Positions 11,075 through 23,800 of a stretch of 33,864 nucleotides of DNA are shown in pieces; within the stretch, counting starts at the first letter, position 1, and the number at the start of each line of letters is the position of its first letter. Both the position numbers and the translations under genes were made by a program. The notes under the pieces are model-generated. The model saw nothing but the letters and a program-made list of their open reading frames with translations. It was not told where the DNA came from and searched no databases. Source of the DNA: Phallusia fumigata (Eukaryota; Chordata; Ascidiacea; Phlebobranchia; Ascidiidae); NCBI GenBank assembly GCA_008931825.1, contig QXVZ01021440.1, positions 13,234 through 47,097 of the forward strand. The letters are read 5' to 3'.

Positions 11075-11830
11075 ATTCAAAAACGTTTTTTTTATAAGTA
11101 CGTGTTTAAACTGCACAAAGTTGATGGACAAAGCAGTGCAACAGACAATTGTATTCTAAAAGGACAAGAGAGGAGCACCAATATTCATTTACATTGGGAC
11201 ACACACACTTGTGCTGCAAACACGTTGTCACAAGCAGGTTAGACAAATAAAGCTTTACACAGAAACAATAATTTAGAAATAACATGCGGTAAAGCTGACC
11301 TACTAGACACTATTATATGACGCAGTTTTACTCACTTTGTAATGCATGTCGTAAAGGTAAGTTGGGCAAGTTTAATCAATACCGGCTTCAAAGTATGTAA
11401 GGAGTGTAACTGGGTAAGACCAACACAAAGTCACAGTGGCAAGACGGTCATGGTACTTCTCCTGTGGTTACCCGCGACCAGTGTCGTATAAGGGGACAAC
11501 CAACGCATTTTTGGCGCCTGTATCGGCAACCAGGGGGGCCAAGCAGCCTCCCAAACGTAACCTGGCCGCACAAAACGCTGAAAAGCTCAGACAAGGACGA
11601 CAAACTGTCGGACATAGAGATCCCAGTGCTTCGCCAACGAATTTCGGCGGTTGTCCAGGCAACAACTATTCCACCACATCTCAATCACTTGGTCAGGTGT
11701 TAGTGCTGGGCCATCTGGCGGTAAAATAAATGCGCAAAATTACTATGTTGAAATAAACAGGACCAAAGTTCCGCTGCAGACAGTGGAGAAAAATAAAAAT
11801 CATCTGGTATGACAAACAAGCCAAACTTTG
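11075..11830 (-). pseudogene. Relic of the TMEM168 3' end and flank
   Basis: The stretch 11075-11460 matches the TMEM168 3' flank (about 29385-30120). The stretch 11470-11705 matches the last coding exon, and about 11745-11820 matches part of a TMEM168 intron (about 32490-32560). Several pieces present in the intact gene are missing. Within the last exon the join at about 11645 removes roughly 310 bases between two short TTCG-containing sequences. Exons C and D are absent altogether. The coding frame is destroyed. Because intron sequence is included, this is a genomic duplication and not a retrocopy. A short repeat at its right edge (11847-11905) pairs with 10939-11005. Confidence 0.85.
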
Positions 11831-12249
11831 CAAACCAATCGAACCAAACTACATCAGTTATCCCCACATATGTCACTAGTCCTATCGGAAATTATTAACG
11901 ATTGTGTGTGGGCTAAAGTGTTTCCAGAAGAAATTAAACTCGCCAAAGCTATTTCAATAAGCGGAAGCAAAACAAGTACATCAAATTGCAAACCGGCCCT
12001 TTTAATCCTCAATTTACAAGCATTTAATTTAGCAGACTTTCTAAATGCAAGAAATAAACTGGTTTAGTGACAAGTATCAGCCATTTTTTAAAATTCTCAT
12101 GCAAAAATGCGCGTCGGGACACACTTGTGGGCGGTGCTTACCGCTGCTGATTGAGCCAAGGCTTAGGCACAGATAATTAGAACGGGCGTTTTTTTAAATA
12201 CAATAACACTTGCAAGATACAAGTTCCGAAAGGAGATTGTTTACCAATT

Positions 12250-12849
12250 AAATTGTTTGGTCGCACAACGTATTGGTAAAGAAACAAGGTGAATGCTGCA
12301 ACACAGTGTGATGTAACGGCAATAAATCTATTAGCGTTGTAAGAGGCTGGCGTTACAGTTGATAAAAAGATACAAATTGTGATCATCGTGTCATCGTGAT
12401 AAAGCAGAAATCGTGTCAACTTGCCTGCTGTCCGCCCTTGTTTTCCGCTCACAGGCGCAAGGTAGAAACTCTTACAAAATATTGCGCAACTTTGGAAACA
12501 ACCTGGAATCAAACACCGACGCGGTCGACGCATCGCTCAATAGAAGAATGACAAAATCGAACAAAGGTGCGAAACTACAGTTGCGATATTTATGGCGTTG
12601 TGAAATGATACGTTCTTGAAAGGTATGGATTCCCGCTACTTCGTTCAGTCTACACAGTTTTCTGGAATTAAATTTGATATGCGGCTGCCGGAAAGAATCA
12701 TTTCATATTCTACCGGAGTAATAAACCCTTAAGGTAAATAATGTAACCCTTTAAGGAAACGTCTGATTTATTCTCAGAAATTCAGCACCCTTCGCAATAA
12801 TATTTATCGCATAAGCGTTTTTTAATCTATAGCGGAAATGCGCATTTAA
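12250..12849. repeat. 5' part of segmental duplication (copy B)
   Basis: Counterpart of 4440-5154. It aligns from near TTGTTTGGTCGCACAACG (about 12251) with small indels. A section equivalent to roughly 4880-4985 of copy A is missing here, next to GCGGCTGCCGGAAA. It holds the better preserved fossil exon at 12495-12566. Confidence 0.75.
12495..12566 (+). pseudogene. Fossil meprin-like exon 3 (copy B)
   Basis: Exactly 72 bases, the length of exon 3 in all four genes, with the same phase. It reads NNLESNTDAVDASLNRRM and then TKSNK, which aligns with the gene 4 propeptide segment SNTIGIDASKKRR. The donor GT is present, but the base pair in front is TG where the genes have the AG acceptor, so it cannot be spliced in as in the intact genes. 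An open frame starting at 12413 with a hydrophobic first part runs into it. Whether that is a decayed signal exon cannot be decided from the sequence. Confidence 0.75.
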
Positions 12850-13563
12850 TATGATGTCACGCAACTTCATTTGTTTGTACTAATGTTGCAGTAACCGAGT
12901 TTGCAGTTTGACTCGCCAATAAAAAAAATGAATGTTTGGTTAATGATCTTTAGCATTCTTCAATGATACGTGTGACGAGTCAGTGGGTCACAGCTTTTAT
13001 GCGACCGGGGATCGGGTCCGTAAACAGCAACCATGGAAATATGATCTTCCTTTGTTGTGTTTTCAGAAAAACAAACACAAGAGAATACGAGGAACTCTCT
13101 TGTTCAGTCAGTCCAGACACGCTAGTTCTGTAAATAATACAGTACAGCCAGAACGATCTCACAGCTAGTTCACACGTGTTCTGCAAACTATTTCTGTAAA
13201 GGGTTTAGTCTATTTTTTTTGACATAACAATGTCACCAGGAAAGTAAAGCGAACAACGGAAAATTCCCTTGTAAACAGAATGTGCGTTAAACCAAGATGC
13301 GTCTCGCAGTGTAATGCGGATGATTGTATTTGGCTCTCTGGTAGTTTAGGGTCGCACACCCCTGCTGTAAATAGCAGTTCAGTGAGAATGAACCCATAAC
13401 GTTTTATACAGCAGAAGTAATATGTATATGACGTCAATTTATACATCCTTACAGCACTTGTTCTCAGTGTGCAGGTGTTCCTAGTGTATATTTTTAGAGC
13501 GATGTTGCTGGGATATTACTGCTGATGATATTTGCACTTACATTTAAGCAGTCGAATACCAAC
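12850..13563 (+). promoter_or_regulatory. Upstream region and promoter of meprin-like gene 2
   Basis: Counterpart of the gene 1 upstream region. It includes the conserved CACACCCCTGCTGTAAATAG block near 13355, a TATA-like GTGTATATTTTT at 13485-13496 and GCAGTCGA before the start codon. It differs from copy A by small indels. The extra upstream in-frame ATG of gene 1 is absent here (AAG instead). Confidence 0.6.
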
Positions 13564-16500
13564 ATGAGGGAAGATCTGTGCAGCAAGCTTATTGTGCTTG
13601 TGCTTGTGGTGATTCTCCAACTCCACCTGTGTCAGGTATTTAATTCTTGTTCATTTTAGGTTTTTGAATTTAGTTCGAAAATTTAACAAAATCTTTCCCT
13701 TACAGACCGCAAGCTTAAAGCCAAAGGAAAAAGGTAATGTACGAGAAGGGATTAGGGATAACATATGTTTCTTACGGTGTGGTTTTGGATAAAACATGAA
13801 TACATCTTACAATATACCATTTCTTTTAAGTACTAAATAAAGGGGTGAACATTTGTATGTAAGATTATGGAATATAACTCAATGTATCAGAAGCATAACT
13901 AAACAAGGACAAACATTTGTGTAAACTTGTTATGATTTGTACTAATATTTGCTTTAGAAAACAGCCTGACATCAAACCCTACTGCAATCGACGTTGGGAA
14001 CAAAAGACGCATCACGGAAATAAACGAAGGTAGGAAACAGCAGTTTTCATTCAAGAGTTGTGAAGTAAAAATTCAAGTCACTGCAAAATTTGAACCTTCA
14101 CCTGTGTACAATAAGCCAGTTGTAAAGGAACATCAAAAGCTATAAATAGAGGACCACTTTGCACAGTGGGCCAGATGTAAAAAAATATCAAAAGCTATAA
14201 TTTATAGTTTGAAATTGCTGCTAGAATCACAGGGCCAAATCAATAAACACAAGTTTTATCACTGGTAACTACCAACCCATTTAATAAATTTTTCATGTGC
14301 ATGGTGCCAACTTTTTTCAGATAACTTTCTCCACGGTGGCGATATTATTGAACCGAATGCGAGGAATGGTCTTGTTGACGAGAGCACAAGATGGGACAAA
14401 ATAATCCCAGTTCAGTTTTCCGATCAACTTTCGCTTGTGGTAATCGAATATTGGCACATGTTTTTTTTATCTTAAGTTTAACGTCTGTAGATTATGTTTT
14501 ATTGAGCATTTCATTGTGTTTTTCCAGGCCATTGCGACGATTTTGGAAGGACTCGATGATCTTGAGTTAAAAACTTGTTTTAATTTCGTCAACCAGTCAG
14601 TGGAAACAGATTACATTACAATAGCACCTCTTGACGGGTAGGTATACCAACAGATTATTTTAACTGGCAAAATGAAAGTTTGTGTCACCAAACATTGTAT
14701 AAAGGGTACTTTTGGTAGTAAATTTGTGATTTCGGTTACAATTAAACATTAGACGTCACGAAAAAAAACTGATGTCAGTGATATGAAAGGTACATCAACC
14801 CGTTCTGAACATCAAGTTTCCCAATCAGAAATTATCTACCACTTATGCCAGGCCGTTTGTCTTTCACCAACGATAATCTCTGGTGTATGTACCGACCGGC
14901 CGATGGTCGGCGCCCCCACAGTACTCCCTTGCATGTAAGTAAGGTTTGCCGGTGGTATTTCCGTGCCTGGCCCTTACTCGGAAAAACCATACACCGCGTT
15001 TGTCCGAAGATCATTGGCGGTTTTGTGCAAAGGTTTATGATAGGAAATGCCAAGTTTGGCCACGGTACGATTATGCACGGTGTTCGAAGAGTTATTTGTG
15101 AACTGCGCGAAACTGAATCTTTGTTATTTTTATCAGTAAGGTTTCAAGTTGTGACGTAATATTTTATTTATCAGTTGCACGTTTTTTGTGTTAAGACTTG
15201 TGAACCAACATAGGATACTATTCTATATTGGGTTGACAAAATATTTGGGCTATATAGTCTTCGACTTTAATTAAAAACCACATTTGTTAATGTAGTACTA
15301 TCGTGTATTACGTCACTTTGGCACAAAACATGTACTTCCACAACCAACAATTAAAATTTTCGTGGGTTTAAGCTGGCATTTTGGAGAAATTGCATGATTA
15401 GTACGCCCTACTTGTTTTTAGTTACTAGACTATTTTCTACTGAAGGAGTTAAGCTTCGAGCGTAATGGACGCACCCCGTTGGGAGCCGATGCCGACTATC
15501 GCGGTATTTTGACACGTCGATCAATCATGCCCTTGAAGTTTTGCTCTCCCTTTTCGCGCCGTTGTCTAACTTTTAAACAAAGGCGCGCTCAAGTTCCACG
15601 CTGTTATTGGCTAAAAGACGGTGAAAAAAGAAATCGGGCAGTGCGTGGTTTGACTTGGCTGCATGACTGCCTTGTGTTCGATAGCGAAAGTTCTAGAAGC
15701 AGCATGTAAACGTTGGTTAATCGATTATGTTTGTTTTTGAAGTACGCAAATTGGTATAAATATTAGGCTACTGCTACTGCTATGCATCTAAGTATTCCCC
15801 GGTGCTGGACATGGACTTGTGCATTTCTAAACCGGTAAGCACCTGTTGTTTAACTTTTGTAAGCCTATTTACTGGCAGTATAATGTAGACGTTTAATAAT
15901 TAATTTGTACCTTCATTTGTTTAAAGTTATAGTTTTATTTGTTAACTGTGACCCTCTGTGTTTTAGAATAAAACTGGATGGTCAAAGTCGTTAAAATGGA
16001 AATAAATGGTCTTCGAAGAACTTTACAGCAGTGGTGAAGGACCAGCGAGACGAGGAAAGAAAACATGCCTCTGAAAGCATGCGCTATTTGCTTCACTTTT
16101 AGGTACGGAACGCACATACATTTTCGTTACAGGGGATTTAATTTTTTAACATACTGTTATGGGTGGTGAAAGCTGTTCCTGTGAAAGTATTTAAACTGTG
16201 GAACAGTCTGAAAAAATACTTTGTGTCCTCAGGTGTCTTCGCTTTTCACGCTACACACGATCAACCCCCTTTAGCGATGCGAAGTCTTAAACGCCTTGTA
16301 CAATGGACATTCATCAACGAGAAAACATAAACGCGCGACGCTCGCAATATGACGCATCCAAGTCATACACTACTGAAACAGTCGGCGGTGATACCGGCGA
16401 TAGTTCAACGGACCAGTATAAGTCGAACGTCCAGTAAGCGTATATTTCGTTTATTTATTTATTTTGTTTGTTTTTTCCGTTCGCATCTAAACTAATAAAA

Positions 16501-19500
16501 TTCGAAAAAACTATCACTGAGTGAGTGGAAACTTCAGGGCCGGTACACGTGCGGTAAGCCCAAAGAAAAAACTGACAAGGCAGGAGTTCGGACCATGCTA
16601 GTTTAAATAGAGCGCAACGATGCAAAAACATGGATCTGCCAGACATGTGCCAGACAAGGATATATTCTTTGGCCGTACGTGCGGTACGTAGATGGGCCAA
16701 ACATAATCCTGACGTACGCCCCATGTATGGGGGTGTTTCAATGTCAACCCTCTCCCGTGCGTACTAATAAAGTTGAGGCACGGCGGGCATGTTCGGGCCT
16801 GACGTGAATGGTCCGGTACGCCATACGTATTTAGACACGGCCCGGACATAAATTTCTGCTTGGGTTGTGTGACACGTGCAGAATGTCAGCGATTTTGTCA
16901 AAATAGAGGAATTTTCACCTCTTTTATCCAAAACAAGAGTTTTCCTATTCAGATGCTTTTCGTATGTTGGTCGTCGAGGCGGTCCTCAAACTCTTTCAAT
17001 TGGATCCGGTTGTGAATTGATAGATATAGTGCAACATGAAGTCTTGCACGCTCTTGGTCTTTATCACGAACAGTCGAGGCCCGACCGCGACGATTATGTC
17101 ACCGTTCAATTGGAAAATGTGTTACAAGGTAAAGTTTAGGTCGATTTTAAAATGCTTTAGAAAGTGTTTGAGAATTTTCATTTCAGAACACCAACACAAC
17201 TTTGTTAAATACCAAAGCAGTTTCGTGAATCATCAACGTGTTCCGTACGATTACAATTCAATCATGCATTACACCGAAAACACATTTTCGTAAGTAGACG
17301 TATTTTGTTTCATTAACACAAGCATACTCTCTTTCAAATAATGTTTTACAGAGCAAACGGTTCGCCGTCAATCGTGACCATCAACTCCGATTTTCAAAGT
17401 CTAATCGGGACAGGACAAGCTTTGAGTTCGGGTGATCTCACAAAACTTCGACGAATGTACGATTGTGGTAAGTAAATCAACATGTTTGATGAGAAGCACC
17501 TTTATACATAACTGCATCGCAGGTGATACGCATCGATATTCCTACTTTTGCGACTTTGAAGACGTTGCGATCTGTGGATATGTACCACAAGGCACAGGTT
17601 GGATACGTCAATCAGTCACATCATCAGCTTCTCCGCAAACTGACGCAACATTTGGTGAAACTGCATCAGGTCAGCAAATTTGCCTCCATTCGTAAATATT
17701 CCACATGATTGGCCATGTCGTTCGTCAGTATACAGTCTAAACAAACAGTTGACAGGTTTAGAGGTATAGAGGTTACAAATGCCGTAAAATATTTGAAGTT
17801 AGTGCAACTGCAAGAAACTTAATGATAAGGCGTGTACTTTCGACATGTAATTCTGTCCTTGTGCCAATAAATTTAGCTTGATGGTCAACAAAAATTTCAG
17901 GAAACATTCTGATTGCAAGTTCATCAAACATTTTGCCTTCATCATTGTTGGTTCGAACCCCACTGTTGGAGTCCACTGTCAGCAAGCAGTGTCTGGAATT
18001 CTCTTACTACATGCGTTCGTCAAGTGCAGCAATAACTTTAAGGTGAAATAGTTTAACCTTTTTGCAGTTTTGGTCCGAACAAAAATGATAATGTTTTTGG
18101 TGTTGTTCTGTTCGCATCAGTGTGGCTTTGGAGTCAACCACGTCTGATCTCACCGAAATATTTATGATGACTGGAGACCAAGGTTATATGTGGAGGAAGG
18201 CGCGGGTGACAATCTCAGCTCCATCCGAATTTCAACTTGTCTTTACGGCCACAGCAGGTCTGTTAGTTTGTGATCAATTTTTTTGGTTTAGACACAAAAG
18301 TTCATGATCCAAAGAAAGGTCAATAAACTTAAACAAATACTGTAAAAAATACCATTTACGATAAAAATGGAAATGGGAGAAAGGGAGATTATATCAGTGG
18401 TGGGGGAAGTAAAAATTTAAAAATCATACCTCAAAAATAAGCTCTTGAAAACATGAAAAACAAACAAACAAACGATCGTGATTTCTCCTCTGAACATTTT
18501 CAGGATCAATGGATGTTGTTGCAATCGATGACGTCAACGTGATTGACAGGTCTTGTGAAACAGGTTTCTTCGCCCTTGAAGGCTTTTCTGAAACTCTCAG
18601 TACATCCAGCAAAAACGACGTCTTTAGGAGTCCGATAATGTACACAGACGACGGATATGCTTTTCTGATATCGGTAATATATAGTTTTCTTTTCATTTGA
18701 CCAGGTGTTAAGGCATTGGTATCGCTGAGTACAGTGACGGAATAGAAAATATACGCCCCATGCTCCTAATGCATTCGGGCCCTGGGGCAATTTAAAATCT
18801 ATTTTAAAAAACATGCTTTTTTTCTGTACTTTAATTCGCCAGTTTGTTTAAAGTTTGCCGCATTTAGAATAACCGGTCAACGAAATTCAATTTTTGTGCT
18901 TTTTTCTCTAGAAAAGCAAGGGAAATAAAACAAACGTTTTTTTTCTCTTTAGGTTTTCCCGGTAGGGGACAGTTTGGCACCTGACACAAGTTACATGTCT
19001 GTGTACTTCCACATAGCACAAGGAGTAAATGACGACCAGCTTGAATGGCCGTTTCAAAATCGATACATTAAACTTTCTCTCCTCGATCAAACTTCCGACG
19101 TCCTGCAGCAAAGTAACGTGGTTTCAAATTTCCTCACAAACTCTGTGGCACAATGGGAAAAACCAACTACGGTAAAAAGACAATTAGTAGGTAATTTGTA
19201 TGTTGGAACACAGTTGTTGGAAATCATATTTCTTCAGAGCTTTAATATTGGATGGGGATATCGAACCTTCGTGAAGGTAGATGAAGTCCGCAATACAAGG
19301 TCGTACCTCAAGCACGATTCAATTATCATTTCTGTACAGGTCACAAGTGAGTGCTAAGAACATTATGTTTTAGCTTGATTTTAACCAATACCGTGCCGTT
19401 TACATTCGGTTTCCAAGTTTGTAACTTCTGCACTTGTACATTTACATTTTCTCTATTTAAGACATGAATAACTGGACTCACTTGGAAGCAGCACAAAACA

Positions 19501-19643
19501 CCACAATGCAGACGACAACAACAACAACAACAACAACTACCATCTCGAGTTTGTCACAATCAACCACATCGGAGTCAACAAAATTACATTATTGGCGTTA
19601 TATTTGGGCGGTTGTTGTGTTTTTCTGGAGTTTTGTTTTATAA
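13564..19643 (+). CDS. Meprin-like astacin metalloprotease, gene 2 (15 exons, 633 aa)
   Basis: Closest paralogue of gene 1, similar even in introns. Exons: 13564-13635, 13706-13733, 13958-14029, 14321-14439, 14528-14637, 16953-17128, 17187-17289, 17352-17467, 17523-17669, 17901-18042, 18121-18257, 18504-18673, 18953-19171, 19238-19346, 19462-19643. Phases match gene 1 throughout. Domains have the same numbering: zinc motif HEVLHALGLYHE with H162, E163, H166 and H172, Met-turn M219, then MAM and MATH. The stalk is shorter, a Thr run encoded by ACA repeats. The protein ends in a 16-residue hydrophobic tail (618-633) with no cytosolic part, as in GPI-anchor signals or a short membrane anchor. 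Intron 5 is 2.3 kb, against 280 bases in gene 1, because of an insertion. The exon 14 donor is A|GTGAGT where the other copies have G|GT, changing Asp to Asn at the junction. Nothing suggests it is inactive. Confidence 0.92.
14820..16864. mobile_element. 2.05-kb DNA-transposon-like insertion in intron 5 of gene 2
   Basis: Comparison with intron 5 of gene 1 shows extra sequence between ACATCAAGTTT and TTGTGTGACACG. The insert starts CCCAATCAGAAATTAT and ends with the inverted form of CCCAAGCAGAAATTTA. Similarity continues about 20 bases further in (TATGCCAGGCCGT against TATGTCCGGGCCGT). The flanks give at most a 2-3 base T-rich target duplication. The ends are GC-rich with small hairpins, for example CCGACC...GGTCGG near 14895 and CCCCATGTATGGGG near 16719. 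No transposase was recognised; the longest open frame is 76 codons at 15479-15709. It is probably a non-autonomous element. The superfamily cannot be assigned from the sequence alone. Confidence 0.8.
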
Positions 19644-20870
19644 ATTTATCATTGCTATAACAATAGGTACGCAATTGTTTCTTAAGATTAAAAAATTACA
19701 TGCACTTTGACTACGCAAGCAACATACAAAGTTCATTCTGCTTTGTTTTGTGTGTTGACATTAAAAACACGTTAAGTGCTGAAAATCTGCAGTGTTTTAA
19801 AGACAGGATTACCCGAACAAGGCATTTAAATACAGACCAAAGTGTCACCAAACCCATTTAATCTTTCTGTTGTTCTGTATCAGTAAAATGTTTGTGGGCC
19901 TGCCCGACAATCCCACAGTCGTATTTAGAACGTTTGTAGACATTTTGTTAAATTTGCTGGAATAGTCGTGTAACCCGTGTGTATTCGTTCGGTGAATATG
20001 CACACCCGTGGTATGCAAATTCGATTTTTTACGCGGAAGAAAAACACAAACATAACAAACGGCTTTTTAATTCGCTAACTAATCGACCATGATGGCATAC
20101 CAAAACCTGTAAAGATTCTGAAAATTTTTGCCAACAAGTTACCTCACCAGTCCATTGATTCAGACCGGTCAACTAACTTTGCTCACATTTACGACCGTTT
20201 GTTTACAGTGTACGACTTTTTTTACTGTTACTTTGTGTGCAAATACCAGTTATCCACCTCTGTATTAAATAGATTTTCGTAAAAGTATTGCACGTCTCTT
20301 ACTGTGACAGATATTAATAAAATCACAATTGCAGATGCGAGGCAAACTATACGTGCACGGCGTACACCACTGTTTAATTAGACAGAGCTTTGGCGCAGGA
20401 AACAATCTGGCGCGGTATTTACCACAAATGTTTGCAAGATAGTTTTAAAGTTCTGGTAAGACTGCTTGTCTATTAAACTGTTATTGTGGCCCCGAGATAA
20501 CCCTAGGTCCGGACTTGTCCGATGTTCCCCCATACTATGTTCATTTCGGACACGAGAGTCGTTCAGTTTTGGCTTTTTATTAGCATTTCTGGTTTGATTT
20601 TACAAGTGTACCAATCTTGGTAAGTTTGTTTAACCACTTTATACACAAAGGGATCGCAAGGCTGTAACAAATAAATTCTTGGAATCGCAGTAAAGCTGGA
20701 GCAGACCTTACCTTAAAAGCTAAGTAAACGGGAATATCAATTTTATTGCGATCACATCTCACGAGATTACACAACTTTGTGGCAATGGATATGTCTGTGA
20801 GATCAAATTTATTTGGTTTTCCAAATGCGGAAGTGTAGTTTCACGTGTATCCAGGCAGTCGAAGATCAAA
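19644..20870. other. Intergenic between genes 2 and 3
   Basis: No gene or clear repeat seen. AATAAA near 20315 is possible for gene 2 but about 670 bases from its stop. Just before gene 3 the phrase GGCAGTCGAAGATCAAA precedes the ATG, sharing GCAGTCGA with the leaders of genes 1 and 2. No TATA-like box is evident. Confidence 0.5.
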
Positions 20871-23800
20871 ATGAAGAAACTATTGTATCAAAACATATTT
20901 GTGTTTGTGATGATTTGCAACCTTCAACTGTGTCAAGTATGTTCTAACTATTTGTTAAATTTTCGGAGTAGAATTATCATCAAAAATTTTTCGTTTGTAG
21001 GCGGCAAGTTTGATCCCGAAAAGACACGGTAATGCAGCGGAAGAGCTCGAGCGTAATATTAGTTTTATCGCTTTTTTGAAACTCTGTAGTTAATGCGTGA
21101 AAAACAACATGGAAAAATGCAAAGTGTGCAATTTAAGTAACATCATGAAAACAAAACTTAAGACGCCGTTTTATTGCTCATTGATAAACATAAGATTGTA
21201 GAACCAAAGTTTAACTTAATTGATTTGATTTGCACGTTTGGTAAACCTTCGGTACTTATTTTTGAAAATCCTGTAGGAAACAATCAGTTATCAAGCACCA
21301 TTGAAGTCGACGTTGGACAAAAACGACGAATAACGGAGATAAACAAGGGTACGAAATTACGGTTACGACTATAGGTGTTGTGAAAATGACAATTCAATTA
21401 ATTGCAAAACTTTAAAGATCTTTGTTTGAGTCAAAAAAAAAGATTTAGGCAACAATATGTTTTTTACATTGGTCGATACAAAACCGATGCTTAGGATAGT
21501 GGCTAACTTTTTGTTGGCTGCATGGCACTAACCATGAAACACGTTTGTAACATGGGCTGAATTTCTTAATTTTATTTTTTCCAGATAACTTTCTCCATGG
21601 TGGCGATATTCTTGAAAAAGTGGCGAGGAACGGTCTGGTTGATGCTAACACGCGATGGAGTAAAACAATCCCCTTTCAGTTCAACGAACAACTCTCGCTT
21701 CTGGTAGGAGAGTAGAAGCAGATTATCTGCCAAGTAGTTTCTTGATCTCTTCGTATCTGCAACTGCTAAGTTGAAATTACATTCCAAAAACATTATGGCG
21801 CTTAATTTCCCAGGCTGTTGCATCCATTTTGGACGGATTTGAAGATCTTGAACTGAAAACCTGTTTTGGATTCGTCAACCGGTCAACCGAAACAGATTAC
21901 ATAGCTGTGGCACCTCTTGACGGGTAGGTATAGGTATAACAAAAGGTTGTTACAACTGCAAAACAACTTCATTAAAATCAATTCCAAGTAATTGCCTGCA
22001 GAGAACCCATATTAAATGATCTGCAAATATTATGAGACCTGTGGAATGTTTGCCCTTTCTCTTGCCCAATCGTAAAACTTTTATTTCCAGATGCTTCTCG
22101 TATGTTGGTCGTCAAGGCGGTCCTCAAACTCTTTCAATTGGATCCGGTTGTGAACGTATAGATGTAGTACAACATGAAGTCTTGCACGCTCTTGGTCTCT
22201 TTCACGAACAGTCGAGGCCCGACCGCGACGATTACGTCAGCGTTCAGTTACAAAATGTGTTACAAGGTAATACAAAGATAACTACGAAAGCATACAAAAA
22301 TACATTATTTTTTATCCTAGAATACCACCATGCGTTCAACAAATACGAAAGCAACCTTGTGGACCCCCAGCGTGTTCCGTACGATTACTATTCTGTCATG
22401 CATTATGATAGAAACGCGTTTTCGTAAGTCAGTGCTAGTTTGTTTTGACATATTCTCACTCCCGCACTTTCTTTATTAAATTGAGTTTTACAGAACAAAT
22501 GGTTTACCGTCAATCGTGACTCACAACCCCCATTTTCAAAGTGTAATCGGGACAGGACAAGCTTTGAGTTCGGGAGATCTCACAAAACTTCGACGAATGT
22601 ATGACTGTGGTAAGTAAACCAACATGTGTTTATTGTGTTACGGTTTGACAAGTGCTAATATTATTGCATCGCAGGTGATACACATCGATATTCCTACTTT
22701 TGTGACTTTGAAGACCTTTCGATTTGTGGGTATGTACCACTAAGCACCGGTTGGAAACGCCACTCGGTCGTCTACATGATTTCACCAAATTCCCCACAAA
22801 CTGACGCAACATTTGGTACAACTGGAAGAGGTCAGAATTTTTTTGATAGACCTAAAGTGTGGTTGTCTGTTATTGCTTCTCGGGTGATTGTGTTTGTTCG
22901 TTGTCCGTCGGGCACGTACATGTGACTGGAAAGGAAATATTACAACATAGACGTTTTGGATCCCGTTGCAACTATATGAAACTTGTAATCTTCAGGCATG
23001 TAATTAAATACTCAGGAAACATCCTGATTGCAAGTTCATCGAGCTTTTCACCTTCAATAATGTGGGTTCGAACCCCACTGTTGGAGTCCACTGTCAGCAA
23101 GCAATGCCTGACATTCTCTTACTACATGCGCTCGACAAGTGCAGCAACAGCTTTAAGGTACAGTAAGAACGTTTCATCCTACTTTAGAGTTTTGAACCGT
23201 ACAACTATTCGACATATATTTATCACATATTCATGTTGGGTCGACCTAACGTTTCGGCACTAAAACAATTTTAATTCATTTTAGTGTGACTTTGGAGTCA
23301 AACGACATAAATGATCGCCGCACAGTATTAACTTTAAGTGGCGACCAAGGGAAATTGTGGAGAAAAGCTCGAGCGACAATATCAGCTACATCCGAGTTTA
23401 AACTGTTTTTTACAGCCAGAGCAGGTGTGTTTTTTGTTGTAAAAAAGGTTAATTTTCGAGTCCGTTAGACAAGAATTGTCCACATGTTATAGCTTAACCC
23501 GTGAAGGCTTGAAATGCCTGCAAACTGTATGTTCATAATCACAATTGTTTCTTCAGGATCAATGGATGTTGTTGCAATCGATGACGTCAACGTGATTGAC
23601 AGGTCTTGTGAAACGGGTATCTTCACCCTTGAAAGATTTTCTGAAACTCTCAGTACATCCAGCAGTGGAGACGTTGTCAGGAGTCCCATAATGTATACAG
23701 ACGACGGCTACGCTTTTCGGATATCGGTAATAAATTATCTTTTTTAATTTACGTTTGGTCATTAAAATAAATCCCGCTAGTGAGCGACATCAACTTTGTT

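Noticed and set aside
15479..15709. 76-codon open frame in the gene 2 insertion as a transposase fragment
   Set aside because: No recognisable catalytic motif or family resemblance; too short to support the call.
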